The translations under genes and the position numbers were made by a program. The notes under the pieces are model-generated. The model saw nothing but the letters and a program-made list of their open reading frames with translations, did no database searches and was not told the origin of the DNA. 64,000 nucleotides of DNA from Omphiscola glabra (Eukaryota > Mollusca > Gastropoda > Lymnaeidae): contig OZ024795.1 in NCBI GenBank assembly GCA_964017045.1, positions 49,958,850-50,022,849 of the forward strand, read 5' to 3'. This document shows, one piece after another, positions 1 to 12,800 of the stretch; within the stretch, counting starts at the first letter, position 1; every line of letters begins with the position of its first letter.

Positions 1-754
1 GTATTGTATTAAAATTAAACTGAATGTGCGTGAGTGGCACCAACAACCTAGAAACCAAACCTCTGAATGATCAGGTTATGATCAATAGTGTGACCCAAAC
101 TTCTGGCACAGAGGTGCACTAACTTATTCAAAGGAAATTTTACAGAAAAATTTTGGCTCAAAGGTGTAAGAAAAATGTAAGAGAAAATTTAAAATATCTT
201 TTTAAAATTTAAAAGACAAAAATTGCTTTCAGAGTGATGATAAAGCTGATGCTACAGAGACACTATTTCATAACTGTTTAAGGTAATAAACTAATCCTAC
301 ATTTGACTAGCAGACCATATTTGTCCATCTAGCAGACCATATTTGTCCAACTAGCAGATCATATTTGTCCATCTAGCAGACCATATTTGTCCATACAAGG
401 AAATGCAGACAAAAGGGATCAAATTCAGAGGTTTTAAAAATCCTTGTTGACATAATGATATCTTTATATGATGAGAAACATGAGCTACATAAGTTCATGA
501 AAAGACAGTCACATGACCTACACAAGTTCCTGGGATGACCAGTCACATGACCTACACCAATCACGAGAAGAATAGTCCTTGTAAACAAAGATTCATCAGT
601 CCTGTCTGTACATGAATATACTAAATAGATAATAGAAAATACGGAAAAAAAATTAAAATGATGAGGCTTTTCAGTGTTTCACAAAGTCTGTGTAAATATC
701 TGCTCTATTTGTCTGCTGTCCATCTGTCATAGTCTGCCATCCAATCAGTTGAAT
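1..754 (-). other. UBR4 3' UTR and/or downstream flank
   Basis: This stretch lies directly downstream of the UBR4 stop codon on the minus strand. I see no AATAAA or ATTAAA on that strand, so the polyadenylation site is either non-canonical or outside the window. No gene-like coding frame is present; the only structure is a short 22-bp tandem repeat at 307-394. Confidence 0.6.
307..394. repeat. 22-bp tandem repeat, 4 copies
   Basis: Four consecutive copies of a unit beginning CTAGCAGACCATATTTGTCC with one or two substitutions, located in the UBR4 3' flank. Confidence 0.9.
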
Positions 755-819
755 CTATGGGATACTTTGCAAACATGTTTTGATGAATTCATCTGGATCA
801 TTAATCTCAGGCAGCAGAC
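755..819 (-). CDS. UBR4: UBR4 terminal coding exon (w62)
   Basis: Encodes [12 protein letters not shown]...CLQSIP then TAG (755-757), matching the human C-terminus GLLSEITDPESF. The acceptor is ttttgcag; the first two bases complete the Gly codon started in the preceding exon. Confidence 0.95.
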
Positions 820-3800
820 CTGCAAAACAAAAATAGCAGTTGGAAAATGAATATTTTAGAAAGCAAATTCATTTAAAAACACATTAACCACAAACAAATT
901 TTTTAAAACTATTCTTACATCAGCATAATTTCTTTGAATGACTCAACCATTAAAAAAAATATTTTTGTTCGTAGTTCTTTTCAACACAGTTATCTATTTT
1001 TTAAAATCTATTTTGTTATCTGCTGTTTTTACAACTGTGACATGAAGTTATGAGATTTAGTATAACCCTGTGTAGTCAGACACAGCTGGCCAAGTTGTCA
1101 CGTAAGCCAAACATGGCCAAGATTTCACATAAGGCAACCTGGCCAAGTTTCCACATTATGCAACCTGGCCAAGTTGTCACATAAGGCAAATCTGGCCAAG
1201 TTTTCACGTATGACGACCTGGCCAAGTTTTCACGTATGACGACCTGGCCAAGTTTTCATTTAAGATACCCTGGCCAAGTTTTCATATAAGACAAACCTGT
1301 CCAAGTTTTCACTTAAGACAGCCTGGCCACATTTTCACTTAAGGCAAACCTGGCCAAGTTTTCACTTAAGACAACCTGGCCAAGTTTCCGCACTTAAACT
1401 TCATGATTCCCTTGATTTCAATTTTTATAACCTCATATTTGACGTGTGATTTTAAAGTGTTCACTTTCAAAGAATTGGTTTTCAAATAGCAGGATATCAG
1501 TTGTGACTGGTGTAATCAATTCATGTCACACATGCAGTCATTGACATCCTCAATTAACTCACAATTATACAAAGATTATAATGGTGGTTACTGGGAAGAG
1601 CTGCTCAGAACCACGACTCCCCATCAATCAAAACCATCTGAAAATCTCATTGTATTGCTAACATCAATGTACATACCAACAACATCAATGGACTCTGCAA
1701 TTCTCTTTGTACAATCCTAATGATAACATCTGTGTACATACCAACAACATCAATGAACTCCGAAAATGACTGGCATGTAATGAACTCCTCCTGGTAGACA
1801 TTGAGCACCTGGTCACATTGCTCCAAAACAGATTTATCATTGTGACGAATGTGTTCAAACAGGGCTTTGGTCCAAAGAACACCTTCCGCCTGCTGGACCC
1901 TCTGTTGACAAAAACAAAGACATGTGTCACTCATCAGCAAAAACAATGTTGACAAGAGTAGGCAGCTGTTTTTTTTTAAAAGAAGGGCTTGTTAACCCCT
2001 TCATTACTGCTGGGTTTTGACATCGATTTTTGCTGAATCATCAATAAAAAAGTATTTTTTTTTTTTTTTTTTTTCTTCCTTTTTTTAAAAAGAAGAAATT
2101 TCCAATAATTTCATTCTCTATCTCATTCGCTTTTTAACTTCTCTATAGATAAACAAATAAAGAAATAAAGGCATTGAAATATGATGTCGACGTGACATCC
2201 TTGGTATTTCAGAAAAATTCTTTGTCTTTTTGTTATGACTATGTAACGTCCTTGGGAATTGAAAGTGGGTGATCGTGACATCATGTCGACTGTCGACGTC
2301 ATCGGTAGCGAAAAGGTTAACATTGGACTCACCCCAAACACTTTGTCAAAGAAAGTATTGACCAGTCCAAAGTAGACAAGTAGGGCTTTGTAAGCTGAGT
2401 ATGGCTGTACACTTCTGTCAGTCAGAGGTGGCATGCTGTTGACAAGGTAAACAGATATTCATCTTTTATTGATCCAAAGAAATTTTAAATTTTTTTTTAT
2501 TATAAGACAACATTTTATAATTATAACAATTTAAACACAAGACATTTAAAATATTTCTCTAGTGTAGAAATCAGCCACCAATGAATTCCTTTAGTGACAA
2601 TAATGACTTAAATAGTGATCATTCAGATTTGGTCACCTCTGGGGGCAGCAGGCTGGTAAATTCTTACAGACTGGAGAACAAAATAATTTTATATCCCTTG
2701 GTCCTAACTTTAAGGACCAAACACAAAGTAAGGTGACTGTTTTATTAATCCATTTTCATTTAAATGACCTCCATGAATGACGTTAACATGACTAAAAATG
2801 GTTGTTTGATGATGGAATGACTTTCTTGATGACAAGCACAAGATAACAGAACTAATCTGTCATGGAAAGCCTCAATATACTGGTTCATTTTGAGGATTTA
2901 GGTACATTTTTTTATTAGTCAGATGGGTTCCAGTTGTGCATTGCTCTTTTATGATGGCAGCAATCCTAAGACACCATTCAAATATTCAACATTTTACTTC
3001 TAGGGTACCCATCATTTAACTAGCCACATGTGGTCAGCTATCAAAATGAGTCCTATTGAAATATTCAACATTTTACCTCTAGGGTATCCATCATTTAACT
3101 AGCCACATGTGGTCAGCTATCAAAAGGAGTCCTATTGAAATATTCAACATTTTACCTCAAGGGTACCCATCATTTAACTAGCCACATGTGGTCAGCTATC
3201 AAAAGGAGTCCTATTGAAATATTCAACATTTTACCTCTAGGGTACCCATCATTTATCTAGCCACATGTGGTCAGCTATCAAAAGGAGTCCTATTGAAATA
3301 TTCAACATTTTACCTCTAGGGTACCCATCATTTAACTAGCCACATGTGGTCAGCTATCAAAAGGAGTCCTATTGAAATATTCAACATTTTACCTCTAGGG
3401 TACCCCCATTTAACTAGCCACATGTGGTTAGCTATCAACTGGAGTCCTATTTAGAACAAGATCCGCATAAATCAATCTATTTGTCTTGTATCACCTACAG
3501 CGGTTGGTGGCTGCTGTGTATGGCTGCTGTGGATAGCAGAGTACTGTGGATAGTAGATAGCTCTGGTACATGGATAGTAGAGTGCTACTCTGGTAAACAC
3601 CACATAAGATAAGTCAATTTCATATTAATTTACCTCTGTTGGGCATCCAGGGGACAGAGAGCTCTCACATGGGCTGTAATGAGGATTCTCTCCAGGAGTT
3701 TTTTCCTGACCTCCCTCCATCGAGATGGTGGCAGGATGTGCAGGGCAAGAGCTGTGCTGTACAAAACTCCTTCAGCCTGAACATACAGAATAAATGCTTA

Positions 3801-6800
3801 ATTTAACACTCACACATTTACAAATATTTTATCTCCCAACTAAGAAATCATCACGTTTCACCTGTCAGTTTACAATGTATGATAAATACTTTGTGCAACA
3901 GTCATTTATATTACTTTAGCCAAAATGACATTACTTCTAATAGTCACAATTAACCCCCCAAAAATGGACAATTGTTTAACCAGCCAAGGACCTGCAGTCT
4001 AGCTCATCTAATTGTTGTCTAACAGTAACACTGGAATTAACTTATCTGTTACAAATACAGAATATGGAGCAGTCTAGCTCACCATCTAGTTGTCTAGTAA
4101 CACTGGAACTAACTTATCTGTTACACATGCAGAATATGGAGCAGTCTAGCTCACCATCTAGTTGTCTAACAGTAACACTGGAATTAACTTATCTGTTACA
4201 CATGCAGAATATGGAGCAGTCTAGCTCACCATCTAGTTGTCTAACAGTAACACTGGAACTAACTTATCTGTTACACATACAGAACATAGAGCTTAGTACT
4301 TAGTCAATAATCAAGTTCTATTACCTCGCCTGAATTCTCTACCCATTTTGTAGCTGGCATTTCAAGAAAACTGGTCAAGTTCTTCTCCTCTCGGCTGGAT
4401 GCTCTGGTCCTAAACACAAGTAATAGAATGAACCGGTGACCCATGAGTTGAATGATATTACTTTAAGAAAATGGTGTCAAGGTTGTTGCTCATTCAAAGA
4501 AAACAGCTCATTCCACACAGCCATCCATTAGTGCAGCGGTTCTCAACCTGTGGGTCGCACGACCATTTCCCAGGGGTCATGTAAAGACCTTCGTAAAAAA
4601 ATATACTCTACAGTTATGAAGTAGCAACGAAGATAATTTTGTGGTTCGGGGTCACCACAACATTAGGAACTCTATGAAAGGGTCGCAACATTGGGAAGGT
4701 TGAGAACCACTGCTTTAGTGTATACATATTAGCCAGCCAGAAAAAGATCAGACTCTATAGTCTGGAAATAAAGTATTTCTGCTCATTGATGACAAACTTT
4801 TTGTTAATGGCAGCAATGTCATAGTTTTAAGTATAAAATAAATACTACCGTTACAAGCCAAGTTTTCATATAAATCCTTTATATACATTTCTGTTCGCAT
4901 TCATATAATTGTACGTGATTTATCACGTAAGACGGGGTTGTGTAAATGGGTCAATGTCTGGCCAAAACACGTTTCATAGTTCCTTCCTTTTCCCCTTCAA
5001 AAATACATTTTATTTGATCTGCATACCCATTACATCTCAAATACAAAGCACATAGCAATAGCTGCACCATTAATCTCCACACCAAAACACGCACCCATGG
5101 AACAAATCATATTTCATTCATCCTCCCTTATAAAAACTGATGTTTTGATACTTGTGGGGTGGGCTGAACATTTGATGGAATGTCTTGTCATCTGCTGTGA
5201 GTCTGTGTGCCAAGTTACAGCTTGATAACATGAAGGGAAGTGGGTCAATTAGCCATCCAAAGATTTAGCCACAAACACACGAACAAAAGCAAAGTTAATA
5301 TAAAGGATTTAAGGAGAGCTCTACGCAGCATGCCAATAGTGATGGGCACTCACGTGTTGATGGCGTACAGGACCATATGCATGATGAGTGGTACCAGGTA
5401 CATATTGGACTGGGGGCCGCCTCCACCGCTCTCATCACTGAATGACTTCTCCTGTGAGAATCTCAGCAACAGGAGTTTGAGGTCATGGATGTTATAGCTG
5501 TAGTTGAGGTCTCTGATACCTGTGCATTCTTGCAGGTAGTTGTTGTGCCTAAGGGGAAGGGGAGAGAGAAGGTGACCATGAGATTATTTATGAGAGAGAG
5601 AGAAGGAGGAAGGGAGGCAGAGAGAGAGAGAGGGGGAGAGAAGAGGTGGGCTGTTTGTACATATATTTTATTATCTCTGCAGAATTTCTGTTTCTTATAT
5701 TCTTCATATATGGATGAATTGTTGTAAACTATTAATGTAGTGAGAACAGAGTGAAATGTCAGACCAGACCTGACATTAAATGTAGTAAGAAAAGATAGAA
5801 ATGTTTGACCAGACCAGACATAACAGAAGCTTCCCCCTACCTTGCCAGACAGCTAGCAAACACACTCTCCTGCACTTGTGGTCCCCACAGAGGCAACAAA
5901 CCGTTACATCTGGTGTTGGCATTCTGCAAGGCAGCGCTCTCCCACTCCTCTCTGCCACGGGCGTGTCTGAATGAAACGATGACACTTCTTTACAGCAGTT
6001 CAATAACTGACTTTTGATAAGCGTCCAGAAATATTTTACACATCACGCATTCTTTTATCAGTGGCAATGGATACAATATTAACAAAAGGACTCATACCTG
6101 ACAGCCGCCGTGTGACAGTCCACGTGTATGACATTAAAGTGCGTGACGGTAGAATAGCCCACAGACTTGCGTGTCTTGCTTTCAAAGTCCTCCATGTTAC
6201 AGCGTCTGGAGAACGTGTAAATGGCCAGGACCTAGACAAAAAGTTCCACAGGTGAGATCAGGTAAAAACTTTAGGATAACAAATATGTTACAGATAACTA
6301 GAAACAAAAATTGCAGGGTTATCATTTTTCAAAAATGTTTAATGTTTAGTCATGCCATTAGCAATAATTGTCCAGCTAAGAAATGAACTGAAGTGCTAAA
6401 ATGTTTAGTCATGCCATTAGCAATAATTGTCCAGCTAAGAAATGAACTGAAGTGTTAAAATGTTTAGTCATGCCATTAGCAATAATTGTCCAGCTAAGAA
6501 ATGAACTGAAGTGTTAAAATGTTTAGTCATGCCATTAGCAATAATTGTCCAGCTAAGAAATGAACTGAAGTGTTAAAATGTTTAGTCATGCCATTAGCAA
6601 TAATTGTCCAGCTAAGAAATGAACTGAAGTGCTAATATGTTTAGTCATGCCATTAGCAATAATTGTCCAGCTAAGAAATGAACTGAAGTGTTGAAATGTT
6701 TAGTCATGCCATTAGCAATAATTGTCCAGCTAAGAAATGAACTGAAGTGCTAAAATGTTTAGTCATGCCATTAGCAATAATTGTCCAGCTAAGAAATGAA

Positions 6801-9800
6801 CTGAAGTGCTAAAATGTTTAGTCATGCCATTAGCAATAATTGTCAAGCTAAGAAATGAACTGAAGTGCTAAATTGTTTAGTCATGCCATTAGCAATAATT
6901 GTCAAGCTAAGAAATGAACTGAAGTGCTAAAATGTTTAGTCATGCCATTAGCAATAATTGTCAAGCTAAGAAATGAACTGAAGTGTTAAAATGTTTAGTC
7001 ATGCCATTAGCAATAATTGTCCAGCTAAGAAATGAACTGAAGTGCTAAAATGTTTAGTCATGCCATTAGCAATAATTGTCCAGCTAAGAAATGAACTGAA
7101 GTGCTAAAATGTTTAGTCATGCCATTAGCAATAATTGTCAAGCTAAGAAATGAACTGAAGTGTTAAAATGTTTAGTCATGCCATTAGCAATAATTGTCCA
7201 GCTAAGAAATGAACTGAAGTGTTAAAATGTTTAGTCATGCCATTAGCAATAATTGTCAAGCTAAGAAATGAACTGAAGTGTTAAAATGTTTAGTCATGCC
7301 ATTAGCAATAATTGTCAAGCTAAGAAATGAACTGAAGTGTTAAAATGTTTAGTCATGCCATTAGCAATAATTGTCAAGCTAAGAAATGAACTGAAGTGCT
7401 AAAATGTTTAGTCATGCCATTAGCAATAATTGTCAAGCTAAGAAATGAACTGAAGTGCTAAAATGTTTAGTCATGCCATTAGCAATAATTGTCAAGCTAA
7501 GAAATGAACTGAAGTGCTAAAATGTTTAGTCATGCCATTAGCAATAATTGTCAAGCTAAGAAATGAACTGAAGTGCTAAAATGTTAGACAAAGATGTGGA
7601 CATTCAACATCACATAAAATGATCATAATAATAAAGTTCATTTAAAAAGCAAGCTTCATCCTTAATTAAGGCTCAAAGCGCTATAAAAATTCAAAACACA
7701 ACAATACAAAATCTACATAAAAGCCAATGGACAATACAAGCAACTATATATTGAGGAATATGAACAAGCTCCATGAAAACAAGGAGGTAGACCACATCAC
7801 CCCAGCAGGTGAGTGCAAAAAAAATGTGTTTTCAACTCAGTTTTGAAAGACTGCAGTGTCTGGCTGTTTCTGAGAGCGACAGGAAGACCGTTCCAGATAT
7901 GTGCCCAAGACAAACATAAAATATTAACAACTTAGGCAGATGTTCTGGCCTCCAATACCTACCTTCTGTGGCTGATAACGATATCCCTCCCTACAGATAC
8001 AACAGGTGAGTCCAGTCTCCTCCTTGAGGTCCTCCATCTGTTTCAAAACTGAGGACTTCACAGTCACCTGACCCTTTTCATTTGTCTATAATTTAGTCAA
8101 GTTTCAAAAGAAAATCCGGATTAAAAAGAGAAACATATACATTTTTTAAATTTTAAATAAACATGATTTAAATGGGAGACAATCCAACTGTAACAAAAAC
8201 CTGGTTTTTAGTCATGGGGGATAATCTAATATTGTGGCAACTAGAGAGTAATTTAAGAGAGCACAATTTTACCGTCATGCCCAGAGCTCCTAAATGTTTC
8301 TTCCTCACGGCCATGGCCAGACGTTTCTTTTCTGCCTTAGTCTGTTGTCTTACTTCTTCAATCTTTCAAAAAGGAAATATAGATGAGTAAGAATAATTTA
8401 CTTTTTTTTTTAAACATTTAAAAAGGGATTTATTCATTTCCAACTTATGGCATTACCATGTGTGATTCTTTGTTGGACTATTTTATTAACACAGTGTGTG
8501 ATATCCAAGTGAAACCCTTACAACAATCAATTATGCTCAGAATTACAATGTTAAAAATGTAAAGGCTGGCACCTAATTGATCAAATGTCATGTTAACATT
8601 TATACAAACACAATTTAAATGGTCAGAAGTAAAGTTTAGTGTGAAGTCAGTATAATGTTGGTGTGATGGTCAGAAGTAAAGTTTAGTGTGGAGTCAGTAT
8701 AATGTTGGTGTGATGGTCAGAAGTAAAGTTTAGTGTGAAGTCAGTATAACGTTGGTGTCCTGGTCAGAAGTAAATTTTAGTGTGAAGTCAGTATAATGTT
8801 GTTGTCCTGGTCAGAAGTAAAGTTTAGTGTGAAGTCAGTATAATGTTGGTGTGATGGTCAGAAGTAAAGTTTAGTGTGTTGAAGTCAGTATAATGTTGCT
8901 GTCCTGGTCAGAAGTAAAGTTTAGTGTGAAGTCAGTATAATGTTGGTGGCCTGGTCAGAAGTAAAGTTTAATGTGAAGTCAGTATAATGTTGGTGGCCTG
9001 GTCAGAAGTAAAGTTTAATGTGAAGTCAGTATAATGTCGGTGTCCTGGTCAGAAGTAAAGTTTAGTGTGAAGTCAGTATAATGTCGGTGTCTTACCTTCT
9101 TGGCAGATTCCTCATTTGTTTTCAGGGCGTCCAGTAAGTTTTCAGCCAGGGTACCGACATGTTGGTCAGATGAGACTTGCTCCAGTTTGTGTAAGATTGG
9201 GATACATGACTGGGAGATCTGGTTCTAGAATAAAGAAAATTAAGATTATTGGTGAAATGAAATATTCCAATATATGAATGGTGGATTAGATGACAAGGTG
9301 ATAAAAGAAATACATAATGATAAAAAATAATCACAGTTTTCATTTTAAAAGCATATCACCCAAGCAGAGTTTCTAAATGTTCAAATTGGAGAGTAATACC
9401 AACATTGGAATGAAGTTATGTTTTAAAAGGATGAATTTGTTGGGTAATGTAGTATAAAGATAATTATAGATTTCTACAGGGTATTTAAATGATAAACCTG
9501 AGTAGAGACATCTTTTATACAAGTTACAAAATTTGGGATAAAATATTTCACACAATATACGTGTACATGTTTGGTACAAGTTACCTGAGTAGGGGCATGT
9601 TTGGTACAAGTTACCTGAGTAGGGGCATGTTTGGTACAAGTTACCTGCATAGGGGGCATGTTTTGTACAAGTTACCTGAGTAGGGGCATGTTTGGTACAT
9701 AATCCTGTCAACATTCTCAGGCAATAAGACAAACTTGGCTTGGTGAGAAAATCTTTCCACATCTCAGAGTCAGTCCTGAAAGAGAAATACAAGAATAAGA

Positions 9801-12800
9801 ATGAGATTTACACGCAATCATTTCTTCCTGTTTATGACTCATCTGGTAGGGTGGTTCTTACAACACCAGCTCCTAATTCTATTTTTAACTCTGGTTCAGA
9901 AATTTCTAAACCTTTAATAAAATAGTCCTCGGACCTGTACAGTAGCACACTTACGCCAACAAAGTCCTTATCTGAGGTGCATGCTTCAGGATATAGTCCA
10001 CGGCCGTCTGAACCATCCCGTGTTCCAAGATAAGGTTTTTGAGACGTATTCCATTGGCATTGCTCTGAAATAGGTCAAAACATAATTGTTTAATGCTACA
10101 TCATTAGGAATGGCTTAATATCAAATTTTGTTTTACTGAATGTAAAATACTATAATTATAGTAGGTCATGTCATTGATGTGAACTCTGACCTCAATGGCA
10201 CTTGCAATAGAGCAGAAACAGTCCAAGTGGATCTCCTCATCTTGACTGTGTTCTAGGTCAAACCTGGTGGATAAAAGTAATAGACATTACATTTAGTTCA
10301 TCACATAGTTCATTTGTGATATTTACATCTTTGGCCACGTTCCACTCCATCACTTACTTTACACACACTTTGGCCATGTTCCACTCCATCACTTACTTTA
10401 CACACACTTTGGCCATGTTCCACTCCATCACTTACTTTACACAAACTTTGGCCACGTTCCACTCCATCACTTGCTTTACACACACTTTGGCCACATTCCA
10501 CTCCATCACTTACTTTACACACACTTTGGCCACGTTCCACTCAATCACTTACTTTACACAAACTTTGGCCACGTTCCACTCCATCACTTGCTTTACACAC
10601 ACTTTGGCCACGTTCCACTCAATCACTTACTTTACACAAATTCATTATGATTTTACTAGTCATTAGCAACTTAAAAGTGTTGACTTGGAGCTGCTGTACA
10701 GCTGGTCATCCTAAAGTTACAGATTTTCTAGCAAATCTATTCACTAAATTTGTATAAGGAATTAGTGTTTGAGACTTTTAAAACTTTTTGTATGGAAGAT
10801 ATGGTTACTCCTTGGTTATTCAACAAAAGTACGGCTCATAGTCATTTCAACTTACTTATCAAACTGCAGGTACAGCTCATGGTCATTTCAACTTACTTAT
10901 CAAACTGCAGGTACAGCTCATGGTCATTTCAACTTACTTATCAAACTGCAGGTACAGCTCATGGTCATTTCAAGTTATCAAACTGCAGGTACAGCTCATG
11001 GTCATTTCAAGTTATCAGACTGCAGGTACAACTCATGGTCATTTCAACTTACTTATCAAACTGCAGGTACAACTCATGGTCATTTCAACTTACTTATCAA
11101 ACTGCAGGTACAGCTCATGGTCATTTCAAGTTATCAAACTGCAGGTACAGCTCGTGGTCATTTAAACTTACTTATCAAACTGCAGGTACAGCTCATGGTC
11201 ATTTCAACTTACTTATCAAACTGCAGGTACAGCTCATGGTCATTTCAAGTTATCAAACTGCAGGTACAGCTCATGGTCATTTCAACTTACTTATCAAACT
11301 GCAGGTACAACTCATGGTCATTTCAAGTTATCAAACTGCAGGTACAGCTCATGGTCATTTCAACTTACTTATCAAACTGCAGGTACGGCTCGTGGTCATT
11401 TCAACTTACTTATCAAACTGCAGGTACAGCTCATGGTCATTTCAAGTTATCAAACTGCATGTACGGCTCATGGTCATTTCAAGTTATCAAACTGCAGGTA
11501 CAGCTCATGGTCATTTCCAGTTATCAAACTGCAGTTACGGCTCATGGTCATTTCAACTTACTTATCAAACTGCAGGTACAGCTCATGGTCATTTCCAGTT
11601 ATCAAACTGCAGGTACGGCTCATGGTCATTTCAACTTACTTATCAAACTGCAGGTACAGCTCATGGTCATTTCAAGTTATCAAACTGCAGGTACAGCTCG
11701 TGGTCATTTAAACTTACTTATCAAACTGCAGGTACAGCTCATGGTCATTTCAACTTACTTATCAAACTGCAGGTACGGCTTATGGTCATTTCAACTTACT
11801 TATCAAACTGCAGGTACGGCTCATGGTCATTTCAACTTAATTATCAAACTGCAGGTACAGCTCATGGTCATTTCAAGTTATCAAACTGCAGGTACAGCTC
11901 ATGGTCATTTCAAGTTATCAAACTGCAGGTACAGCTCATGGTCATTTCAAGTTATCAAACTGGCAGGTACAGCTCATGGTCATTTCAAGTTATCAAACTG
12001 CAGGTACAGCTCATGGTCATTTCAAGTTATCAAACTGCAGGTACAGCTCATGGTCATTTCAAGTTATCAAACTGGCAGGTACAGCTCATGGTCATTTCAA
12101 GTTATCAAACTGCAGGTACAGCTCATGGTCATTTCAAGTTATCAAACTGCAGGTACATCTCATGGTCATTTCAACTTACTTATCAAACTGCAGGTACAGC
12201 TCATGGTCATTTCAAGTTATCAAACTGCAGGTACAGCTCATGGTCATTTCAACTTACTTATCAAACTGCAGGTACAACTCATGGTCATTTCAAGTTATCA
12301 AACTGCAGGTACAGCTCATGGTCATTTCAACTTACTTATCAAACTGCAGGTACAGCTCATGGTCATTTCAAGTTATCAAACTGCAGGTACAACTCATGGT
12401 CATTTCAACTTACTTATCAAACTGCACGTACGGCTCATGGTCATTTCAACTTACTTATCAAACTGCAGGTACAGCTCATGGTCATTTCAAGTTATCAAAC
12501 TGCAGGTACAACTCATGGTCATTTCAACTTACTTATCAAACTGCAGGTACAGCTCATGGTCATTTCAACTTACTTATCAAACTGCAGGTACAGCTCATGG
12601 TCATTTCAACTTACTTATCAAACTGCAGGTACAGCTCATGGTCATTTCAAGTTATCAAACTGCAGGTACAGCTCATGGTCATTTCAACTTACTTATCAAA
12701 CTGCAGGTACAACTCATGGTCATTTCAAGTTATCAAACTGCAGGTACAGCTCATGGTCATTTCAACTTACTTATCAAACTGCAGGTACGGCTCGTGGTCA

